DNA from: Clostridiales bacterium
GTDB lineage: Bacteria > Bacillota_A > Clostridia > Oscillospirales > Oscillospiraceae
NCBI GenBank assembly: GCA_004553625.1
Contig: SFKX01000010.1
Coordinates: 1 to 64,000 of the forward strand
Reading direction: 5' to 3'
Length of the DNA: 64,000 nucleotides
Shown here: positions 1 through 6,490 of the stretch, in pieces
Numbering within the stretch: position 1 is the stretch's first letter
Layout: every line of letters begins with the position of its first letter
Position numbers and translations under genes: made by a program
The notes under the pieces: model-generated
The model's input: the letters and a program-made list of their open reading frames with translations, nothing else
Database searches by the model: none
What the model was told of the DNA's origin: nothing

Positions 1-662
1 GAAAAACAGATGTACTAATTCATACTCCTGGTTCTCCAAAAGTATCTTTTTCTGTAGCCATTGATGCTAAATCGACCGCATCAGATAGTGTGACAGACTC
101 ATTGGTCGACTTCGATACATTAGAGGAACACAGGAAAAAACATCGAGCAAATTTCAGCATGGTTATTGGCTGCGCTTTTAAAAACGAACGACTAATCAAA
201 CGTGCCATTGAACATAATGTAGTTTTATTAGATGTTGATGCACTGGAATCATTAATACAGCGCCACCTTGAAGTTCCTATTCAGCTAAATTCATATAAAA
301 CAATTTTTGAAAAGGCCGGAATTGCTGATATATCTCTTATTGATGAGGATCGGCAAAAAAATATACGTTTTGGAAAGCTGATGCGAGCTGTGATGCGTTG
401 TCTAATTTCAGAAAGTGATGATCCCGTAACAGAAGGTTTTTTGCTTGAGCGAGATGTTTACCGATCTTTACGCGATAACACAGAGTTAGGCACACTTCCA
501 ACAATTGAAGAAATATCTAATATGCTACAGTTTTTGTCGTCTCCATTAATTGGGTGTGTAGAAAAAACGAAGGACGGATATTACGCAACAGGATCTTTGT
601 CAGATGCTGCTCGAAAATTTACATTTTATTCAAAGTGTTGTATGGAAGCAGAAGATATTTGA
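1..662 (+). CDS. Nuclease-like protein, 5'-partial (possible PD-(D/E)xK restriction endonuclease C-terminus)
   Basis: The reading frame is open from the window edge to TGA at 660-662, so the start lies outside; a GTG at 90 would only be an internal codon. About 220 residues are visible. Near the left edge is IDAKS, an E/DxK-like motif after a beta-strand-like stretch (VSFSVAIDAKS). It is followed by DFDTLEEHRKKH and FSMVIGCAF, then VVLLDVDALESLI. This order resembles the catalytic core of PD-(D/E)xK restriction enzymes, where the K-bearing strand is followed by a helix and another strand. That is inference from pattern only. The gene is clearly AT-rich and its codon use differs from all later genes, which suggests horizontal transfer. 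It ends 129 bases from the truncated sigK. Confidence 0.5.
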   Translation, partial: KTDVLIHTPGSPKVSFSVAIDAKSTASDSVTDSLVDFDTLEEHRKKHRANFSMVIGCAFKNERLIKRAIEHNVVLLDVDALESLIQRHLEVPIQLNSYKTIFEKAGIADISLIDEDRQKNIRFGKLMRAVMRCLISESDDPVTEGFLLERDVYRSLRDNTELGTLPTIEEISNMLQFLSSPLIGCVEKTKDGYYATGSLSDAARKFTFYSKCCMEAEDI

Positions 663-730
663 TGAACAACCGCTTATCTTCCTAAAATTTCTGCCGTTTA
701 CAATAAGCGCGAAGCTACCCAAGTCACGCA

Positions 731-773
731 CGAAGCCCGGAAAGCCTTGCTCCGCAAGGCCCTCCGGGCTTCG
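731..773. other. Strong imperfect hairpin at the foreign DNA/sigK junction
   Basis: A 10-bp outer stem (731-740 with 764-773) and a 7-bp inner stem (744-750 with 754-760, loop TCC) are separated by a 3x3 internal loop. There is no clean T-tract on either side, only TTTACATTA on the plus strand, so a standard terminator is not certain. It could equally be the structured end of a mobile element. It sits between the AT-rich gene and the broken end of sigK. Confidence 0.6.
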
Positions 774-791
774 TTTACATTAGCGTCGTCG

Positions 792-1439
792 CTATACATA
801 GCTGCGGGAGATGCCGCAGCGGGAGGCGGTCTCGCGCTGGGTGAGGGGTCTGTCGCCCCGCAGGCCGTAGCGTAGCTTTACGATCTCGGCCTCGCGCTCC
901 GTGAGGACGCTGTCCACATATTCGCGCAGGCGCATACAGGTCTCGCAGTCGCCTATGCGTTCGGCCATGTCGTCCTCCTGTGAGATGATGTCCATGAGCG
1001 AGAGCGTGTTTCCGTCCCCATCGACATCGATGGACTCCGAAAGCGACACATCCCCCGCGGACTTCCTCTGCGCCCGGAAGTGCATCAGTATCTCGTTTTC
1101 GCAGCAGCGCGAGGCGTAAGTGGCCAGACGGACGCCTTTTTCGGGGCGGTAGGTGTTTATGCCCTTGATGAGTCCGATGGTGCCGATGGATATGAGATCG
1201 TCGGCGTCGTCGGCCTGGGTGTAGTATTTTTTGATGATATGCGCGACGAGACGCAGGTTGTGTTCGATGAGCACATTGCGCGCCTCGATATCGCCCTCGA
1301 GCCAGAGGTCCACATACTTGCGCTCCTCGGCGGCCGACAGCGGCCTGGGGAACGAACCGGATGACGGCCCCAGCCTGAGCATCAAAAATGCGCTCGACAG
1401 CAGCATCATAAAAGCCCCAGTTAGCAAATTGAGCACCAC
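792..1439 (-). CDS. sigK: Sporulation sigma factor SigK, C-terminally truncated
   Basis: Sigma-70 family factor of the late mother-cell SigK type. From the N-terminus: a hydrophobic segment (about residues 5-22), FPRPLS, the region 2 core (IEHNLRLVAHIIKKYY, DLISIGTIGLIK, ATYASRCCENEILMH), and region 4 with LTEREAEIVKLRYGL and TQRETASRCGISRSYV. The protein stops directly after ISRSYV, inside the region 4.2 helix-turn-helix. Full-length SigK continues with SRIEKxAL and about 25-30 more residues. The DNA after the TAG does not resemble that continuation in any frame I checked. B. subtilis and C. difficile carry sigK split by a skin element that excises during sporulation, so an interrupted gene is plausible here. 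A GTG start at 1439 follows AAGGTG; ATG at 1409 is an alternative. As written, promoter -35 recognition would probably be impaired. Confidence 0.85.
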   Translation of the reverse strand: MVLNLLTGAFMMLLSSAFLMLRLGPSSGSFPRPLSAAEERKYVDLWLEGDIEARNVLIEHNLRLVAHIIKKYYTQADDADDLISIGTIGLIKGINTYRPEKGVRLATYASRCCENEILMHFRAQRKSAGDVSLSESIDVDGDGNTLSLMDIISQEDDMAERIGDCETCMRLREYVDSVLTEREAEIVKLRYGLRGDRPLTQRETASRCGISRSYV

Positions 1440-1506
1440 CTTATCAATGATGCTACATTCTATTCACCAACCGCAAGTACACTTTCGACTATTGTCGCGG
1501 TCAAGC

Positions 1507-1713
1507 ATCCTCAGCCAATTAGTATTGCACTTAATATTAGAAAAACGGAATATGTCGCAGGAGCAGTTATCTGCTCAAATGCAGGTTAGAGGCTGCGACG
1601 TCACAAAAAGCGCATACGCAAAGATGTAGGTGGGACAGCGGCACATATATCCTGACAAATTGAAAGCACTCGAGGCGATACTGGCCGTTTCATACAACGA
1701 GTTGTTTGTGTAA
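1507..1713 (+). pseudogene. XRE-family helix-turn-helix regulator, decayed
   Basis: From about 1540 the frame reads RNMSQEQLSAQMQVRGCDVTK and SAYAKM, then TAG at 1627, then VGQRHIYPDKLKALEAILAVSYNELFV and TAA at 1711. This matches the common clostridial XRE domain with its KIEVGQRHIYPDEL stretch, where the TAG replaces a Glu codon. The N-terminal helix is also out of frame (an NIRK stretch lies in the next frame), so a frameshift is likely as well. The gene is therefore probably dead. It occupies the space between sigK and glgA and is AT-richer than its neighbours. Confidence 0.6.
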
Positions 1714-1720
1714 TAACGGC

Positions 1721-1759
1721 AAATAAAAACATCCGGCAGGGGATGACCCTGCCGGATGT
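1721..1759 (-). terminator. Rho-independent terminator of glgA
   Basis: A perfect 13-bp stem (1729-1741 with 1747-1759) with a 5-nt loop. On the minus strand it is followed by TTTTTATTT. It lies 20 bases after the glgA stop codon. The plus strand also has a T-rich flank, so it may serve both directions. Confidence 0.85.
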
Positions 1760-1779
1760 CGTATTTTTGTTCTGTTTTC

Positions 1780-3819
1780 TTACCACTGGGTGAGCTCAAG
1801 ATAGAGGTTCCTGTACTGCCAGGCGGAGTTGGTCCAGGATACGTCCTTGGCCATGTCGCGCTGGACGACCTCGTCCCAGTGATAGCGGTTGGTGAAGTAC
1901 ACGGTCTTGGCGCGGTTGATGGCGTCGAGCAGCAGGCCCGCGTCGTAGCGGTCAAAGGTGAAGCCGTTGCCGTCGCCGGTGAAGTTGTTGTAGGGCTCCA
2001 CGGTGTCCTTCAGGCCGCCGGTCTCGCGCACGATGGGCAGAGTGCCGTAGTGCATGGCGTTGAGCTGAGTCAGTCCGCAGGGCTCGAAGCGGGACGGCAC
2101 CAGAAGCGCGTCGGAACCGGCATAGATGCGGTGCGCGCGCGCCTCGTCATACTGGATGCATGCGCTGAACGTGCCGTGATAGGCGCCCTCGTAATAGCGG
2201 AAGGTATCCTCATACTGCTTGTCTCCGGTGCCGAGCACGATGACCTGGGTGTTGCCGTCTAGCACCTGCGGGATGATGCTGCTCACGAGGTCGAGGCCCT
2301 TCTGATTCGTCAGGCGGGAGATGAGGCCGATGACGAACTTGCTCTCGTCCTCCTCCAGACCGAGCTCGCGCTGGAGCGCGCGCTTGTTTGCCATCTTGTG
2401 CTCGAGCACATTGCCGAGGCCGTAGTTCTCGGCAAGAGCGGGGTCGGTTTCAGGATTCCACATCTCGTAGTCGATGCCGTTCACGATGCCGCGGAGCTTC
2501 CAGTTGTGATAACGCAGGTGGTCCTCAAGCCGCTCGCCGTATTCCGGGGTCTGTATCTCATAGGCATAGGTCCCGCTGACGGTTGTGATGCGGTCCGCAT
2601 AGGCGAGACCGCCCTTGAGCATGTTGGCCTCCACGTAATCCTGCTGCAGCGCGCCCATGTTGAACACGGAGTCGGGCAGGCCGGACCAGTACTTGATGGT
2701 GGGGATGTTGTAAACGCCCTGGAAGCGCAGGTTGTGGATGGTGAGTATGGACTTCGCGTGGCCGACGGGCGAGTCCTTGAACAGCGTGCGCAGATACACA
2801 GGCACGAGCGCCGCCTGCCAGTCGTGGCAGTGGACGATGTCGGGTATCCAGTTCATGTAGTTGAGCGCGGCCAGCGCGGCCTTGCTGAAGAAGCAGTACC
2901 TGGGGATATCGTCCACGAGGTTCAGATACGGGTTGCCGGAGGAGAAGAACTCCTGGTTGTCGATGAAGTCGTAGACGACGCCGTCGTTCACATACTCCAT
3001 GATGCCGACGTAGTAGTTGCGGCCGGTGTTGCCGAGGTCCATGTAGAACTCGCCGCGGTAGACCATCTTGTCCTGGTACTCCTGCGGGATGCATGCGTAG
3101 CGGGGGAGAATGACGCGGACGTCGCAGTTGAGCCTTGCGAGCTCGCGGGGCAGGGCGTACATGACGTCGCCCAGGCCGCCGGTCTTGACGAAGGGGTGGC
3201 ACTCGGAGCCGATGAACGCCACGCTCCTGCGCGGCAGAGTGGAAATGTCAAACACTGGCGCAGTCTCCTCAACGACGGGAGCGGTTTCCTCGACGACGGG
3301 CGCGGTCTCCTCAACGACGGGAGCAGTCTCCTCAACGATGGGGGCGACGTTTTCCACGACGACGGGAGCGGTTTCCTCAACGACCGGCGCGGTTTCCTCA
3401 ACGACCGGCGCGGTTTCCTCGACGACCGGAGCAGCTTCCTCGACGACCGGAGCGGTCTCCTCGACGACCGGTGCAGTCTCCTCAACGATGGGGGCGACGT
3501 TTTCCACGACGGGAGCGGTCTTTTTTGAGGCGGCCTTTTTCGTGCCGGAGGTGGTTTTCTTAGCGGTGGAAGCGGGCTTTTTGGCTGTAGAGGTTTTTTT
3601 GGCGGTGGAAGCGGGCTTCTTCTCGGCGGTCTCGGCCTTATCCGCAGCCTTTTTGGCGGCGGCGGGCTTGTCCGCGGCCTTCTTGGCGGTGGAGGCGGAC
3701 TTCCTGGTGGCGGACTGGGCCCTTTCCTTGGCGGGGGCTTCCTTTTCCGGCGCCGGCGCCGCAGTCTCTTTGACTTCTGCACTCTTGGTATCGATGGGGT
3801 CCGTATTCTTTCGTGCCAT
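1780..3819 (-). CDS. glgA: Glycogen synthase (ADP-glucose type, GT5) with a long repetitive N-terminal tail
   Basis: Transfers glucose from ADP-glucose to a growing alpha-1,4-glucan. Residues ~197-679 form a normal-length GT5 enzyme: the substrate-binding KTGGLGDV motif is at 212-219, with HCHDWQAALVP in the N-terminal Rossmann half and FEPCGLTQLNAM followed by RETGGLKDTV in the C-terminal half. Residues 1-~195 are extra. Residues ~23-100 are Lys/Ala/Thr-rich like a histone H1 tail (STAKK, KKPA units) and 101-190 are tandem TAPVVEE units. The tail follows directly from a good ribosome binding site (AAAGGATGATTC) at the ATG, so it is probably translated. No other glg genes are adjacent, so it stands alone with its own terminator. 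Confidence 0.93.
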   Translation of the reverse strand: MARKNTDPIDTKSAEVKETAAPAPEKEAPAKERAQSATRKSASTAKKAADKPAAAKKAADKAETAEKKPASTAKKTSTAKKPASTAKKTTSGTKKAASKKTAPVVENVAPIVEETAPVVEETAPVVEEAAPVVEETAPVVEETAPVVEETAPVVVENVAPIVEETAPVVEETAPVVEETAPVVEETAPVFDISTLPRRSVAFIGSECHPFVKTGGLGDVMYALPRELARLNCDVRVILPRYACIPQEYQDKMVYRGEFYMDLGNTGRNYYVGIMEYVNDGVVYDFIDNQEFFSSGNPYLNLVDDIPRYCFFSKAALAALNYMNWIPDIVHCHDWQAALVPVYLRTLFKDSPVGHAKSILTIHNLRFQGVYNIPTIKYWSGLPDSVFNMGALQQDYVEANMLKGGLAYADRITTVSGTYAYEIQTPEYGERLEDHLRYHNWKLRGIVNGIDYEMWNPETDPALAENYGLGNVLEHKMANKRALQRELGLEEDESKFVIGLISRLTNQKGLDLVSSIIPQVLDGNTQVIVLGTGDKQYEDTFRYYEGAYHGTFSACIQYDEARAHRIYAGSDALLVPSRFEPCGLTQLNAMHYGTLPIVRETGGLKDTVEPYNNFTGDGNGFTFDRYDAGLLLDAINRAKTVYFTNRYHWDEVVQRDMAKDVSWTNSAWQYRNLYLELTQW
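3250..3519 (-). repeat. 21-bp tandem repeat encoding TAPVVEE
   Basis: About twelve imperfect copies of a 7-codon unit inside glgA. The pattern includes two higher-order blocks that begin with a VENVAPIVEE variant, which suggests duplication of a larger unit. Copies differ mostly at synonymous positions and the frame is kept throughout. This region could vary in copy number between strains. Confidence 0.9.
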
Positions 3820-4163
3820 GATGAATCATCCTTTCATCTACCAGTGATCGGAGGGTCCTTCACTGCTGCCATGGATGGCGGCTTCTCTTTATCTGCGGTA
3901 CTGCCGAGCCTCACGGCTCAAACGGCTGTGTAGCCGGCGCCGGGCTTTTCGGCGGTATCATGCTGAGAGGACCCGTTGTGCTCGGGAGTGGAACAAAATG
4001 CTTTAATAACCATATTCTTGTCTCCCGACCGCTCCAAGTATACAGCTACAACCGCTGAAAAGCCACAGGAAATCGGTCATTATCGTCCGATTAATTTACA
4101 CGATACGCCGTATGGAGCCGTGGTTGGCGAAAAGGACGGAGGATATGCGGTACGCGCTGGGCC
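3820..4163. other. Intergenic region upstream of glgA, possible structured leader
   Basis: No gene is seen in these 344 bases. On the minus strand, 3968-3974 can pair with 3853-3859 (7 bp, GGGTCCT with AGGACCC), closing about 115 nt that hold further small hairpins (GAGCC/GGCTC at 906-919 of the 3-kb block, and GCCA/TGGC at 3868-3879). This would lie in the glgA 5' leader. It matches no riboswitch class I know, and chance folding in GC-rich DNA is possible. I found no convincing promoter. Confidence 0.3.
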
Positions 4164-4988
4164 TCAGCAGTTGCCGGTATACACATACCGCAAGCGCTCG
4201 CGGGCAACTGCGGCCAGGCGGTAGACGGTGTCCACGGGGGTGGGCGGCAGGTCGTTCATGCGGTGTCGCGGGAAGAAGCGCGAGATGTGGAGCGGAATGT
4301 CCGGGCTGAGCGAGGCCAGCCAGCCGGACAGCGCGCGAAGCTCGTCCTCGCCATCGTTGCAGCCTGGGACGACGAGCGTCGTCACCTCCAGGTGGCAGGC
4401 CTCCGCCGCCAGGGCTATCGAGCGCTTGACCGTTTCAAGGTCGCCGCCGAGCCTGCGGTACCAGGCCTCGGTGAAGCCCTTGAGGTCGATGTTCACGGCG
4501 TCGATGAGCGGGAGCAGCGCGCGCCAGGGGGCCTCTTCTATTGTGCCGTTCGTTACCAGCACGTTGAACATGCCCGCCTCTCGCACCAGCGCGGCGCAGT
4601 CGCGCACGAACTCGTAGCCCACGAGCGGCTCGTTATAGGTATAGGCGAGGCCCAGGTTCCCGCGCGGGCGCAGGGCGAGCGCGAGCTGCACCAGCGCCTC
4701 GGGCGAATAGTCCCTGGCCGGGAACTCTGCGCCCGCCATGGAGATCTCGGCGTTCTGACAGAAGGGACAGCGCAGGTTGCAGCCGAAGCTGCCCAGCGAC
4801 AGTACCAGTCCGCCGGGGTGGAAGCGGCGCAGCGGCTTTTTCTCTATGGGGTCGAGGGCGAGGGACGTGAGCCGGCCGTAGTTGAGCGGGACTATTTGCC
4901 CGCCGCGGTTGGCCCGCGCGCGGCAGAGCCCGGTCCTGCCCTCGTCCAGCTCGCAGTGGTGGAAGCAGATATCGCATTTGAGGCTCAC
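4164..4988 (-). CDS. amrS: AmmeMemoRadiSam system radical SAM enzyme
   Basis: Radical SAM protein of 274 residues. The N-terminal CDICFHHCELDEGRTGLCRAR is the typical family lead-in, and CNLRCPFC in the middle is the CxxxCxxC motif that binds the 4Fe-4S cluster and SAM. GSFGCNLRC and AYTYNEP are also family-typical. It overlaps the upstream AMMECR1/Memo-type gene by 4 bases (ATGA), so the two are translationally coupled, and this pairing gave the system its name. The substrate of the system is not established. The family resembles pyruvate-formate-lyase-activating enzymes, but the neighbour supports the Amr assignment. Confidence 0.9.
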   Translation of the reverse strand: MSLKCDICFHHCELDEGRTGLCRARANRGGQIVPLNYGRLTSLALDPIEKKPLRRFHPGGLVLSLGSFGCNLRCPFCQNAEISMAGAEFPARDYSPEALVQLALALRPRGNLGLAYTYNEPLVGYEFVRDCAALVREAGMFNVLVTNGTIEEAPWRALLPLIDAVNIDLKGFTEAWYRRLGGDLETVKRSIALAAEACHLEVTTLVVPGCNDGEDELRALSGWLASLSPDIPLHISRFFPRHRMNDLPPTPVDTVYRLAAVARERLRYVYTGNC

Positions 4989-6373
4989 AGATGACGCACC
5001 ACCTTGAATCTCTCTATCTTATATGGCTCGTCTGCGCGGATGCTGCCCTTCTGGCGCGCGATGGCCAGCTGTTCCTCAACGCTGTCCACGCCGTCGAGGT
5101 CGGGCAGCAGCAGGCCGCGCCGCCCGCCGCAGCTGACGATGACGCCGTAGCGCCTTGGGTCCAGCTGAGCGGGCGAGTCCACAGGCTCGGGCTTGCCCAG
5201 AACGTCCACGCTGTATTCCAGCCCCTCGAGCTCGTCGGGGCGCACGGCGGGGAAGCGCGGGTCGCGTGTGCCGGCGGAGACGGCGTTTTGGACTATCTCC
5301 TGCGCGAGGTTTTCCGCCGTAGGCGCGATGGTGCCGATGCAGCCGCGCAGCCTGCCCCCGGCGTGCAGCGAGACGAAGGCGCCCGCCGCCAGATGCGTGA
5401 GCTCGTTGGGCAGGTCGTCAGGCAGGTGCTTCAGACGGCTGCCCGTGCGTACATAGGTCTCCAGCGCGAGCCGGGCAAGGCGCACCCAGGCGTCCTCATT
5501 TGCGCGGCGCTCCTCCAGGCGCTCGCGCAGCGCCTCCTCGCAGGCCCCGGCGAAGCGGCGGCTTTCATCCCGCCCCGTGACCGGGAAGAGGGCCACGGCA
5601 TAGCCCACGCCGAAGGTCCCCTCATGGCTCAGCAGCCGCGGCCGGACGGCCAGGCCGTCCAGCGCGCCGGACATCATCTGGAAAGAGCGCAGTCCGCACT
5701 CCGCCGCCCGCTCGCAGAGCGAGGGCTCCAGCGTGAGAAAGCGCAGGAAGTCTCCGGAGGCCATGGCCCGGGTCACCGCCTCGTCAAAAACCGGACCCTC
5801 TGGCGCAAAGCCGTAGGGGCCGTCGGGCTTGAGCTTGTGCGATAGGTCGCCGCTGGCCACGAATACGACGCGGCGGCCGAGCATGTCCGCCGCCTCCGCC
5901 ACGCAGCGGCCGAGCCTGTAGTGCGCGAGCGGAGAAAAGCCGGAAAGGCCCATCCTCACGATGGGGCAGTTCACCCCCGCCCTGCGCAGGAAATAGAGCG
6001 GGATGAGGACGCCGTGGTCGAGCGCGGGCTCGCGCTGGCCCAGCGTCCCGGCGTCCAGACCCGCGGCCTGCGCCTTTTCCACTATGGCGGCGCGGAGCCC
6101 GGCGTCGTACTCGGCCTCTATGCGCAGTCCCGGCGCGCCGAAGCCGGACATGTCCCCGGCGGCGCCCCTGCCGGGCGCGATGTGGAAATAGTCGCTGTAC
6201 ATGACCGTGTGCGGCGAGGCCACGACCAGTGCCTCCGGAGCCCAGCGCGCGACCTCCTCCGCGGCCTCGCACATCGCATCCCAGGTGGCGGAGATCTCAC
6301 GTTCCCGGCCCCGTCCCACCTCCGGCAGGAGCACCGGCGGGTGCGGGGTAAGTATAGCGCCGAGTATGGGCAT
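4985..6373 (-). CDS. amrA: AmmeMemoRadiSam protein: LigB-type dioxygenase domain fused to AMMECR1 domain
   Basis: Two-domain cytosolic protein of 462 residues. Residues ~1-265 are a class III extradiol dioxygenase (LigB-like) domain with the metal-site motifs TPHPP, ASPH, LDHG and SGDLSHKL. Residues ~290-462 are an AMMECR1 domain with LRGCIGT, the family hallmark. I chose the ATG at 6373 (MPILGAILTPHPP) because AAAGGAGTG lies 7 bases upstream of it; the longer frame from 6397 has no such site. It overlaps the radical SAM gene downstream. The reaction is unknown; the family is conserved but poorly characterised. Confidence 0.88.
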   Translation of the reverse strand: MPILGAILTPHPPVLLPEVGRGREREISATWDAMCEAAEEVARWAPEALVVASPHTVMYSDYFHIAPGRGAAGDMSGFGAPGLRIEAEYDAGLRAAIVEKAQAAGLDAGTLGQREPALDHGVLIPLYFLRRAGVNCPIVRMGLSGFSPLAHYRLGRCVAEAADMLGRRVVFVASGDLSHKLKPDGPYGFAPEGPVFDEAVTRAMASGDFLRFLTLEPSLCERAAECGLRSFQMMSGALDGLAVRPRLLSHEGTFGVGYAVALFPVTGRDESRRFAGACEEALRERLEERRANEDAWVRLARLALETYVRTGSRLKHLPDDLPNELTHLAAGAFVSLHAGGRLRGCIGTIAPTAENLAQEIVQNAVSAGTRDPRFPAVRPDELEGLEYSVDVLGKPEPVDSPAQLDPRRYGVIVSCGGRRGLLLPDLDGVDSVEEQLAIARQKGSIRADEPYKIERFKVVRHL

Positions 6374-6447
6374 ACGGCTCACTCCTTTCAATGCCATTAT
6401 TTACATTATACCACGGCCCGAGCCGGAGAAAAAGCCCGGCAGGGCGC

Positions 6448-6483
6448 AAAAAAAGCTCCCGGCCCAGGTCTTTGGGCCGGGAG
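6448..6483 (-). terminator. Terminator after the metal ATPase gene
   Basis: Perfect 11-bp GC-rich stem (6456-6466 with 6473-6483), 6-nt loop, followed on the minus strand by CTTTTTTTG. It lies 8 bases after the ATPase stop codon. Confidence 0.9.
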
Positions 6484-6490
6484 TTGGGCG

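Noticed and set aside
3250..3519. CRISPR array
   Set aside because: The 21-bp units are contiguous without spacers and keep a reading frame; they are protein-coding repeats.
2398..3528. Plus-strand open frame with repeats (SFLDDRS type)
   Set aside because: It is the antisense reading of the glgA repeats. The minus strand encodes an intact GT5 enzyme.
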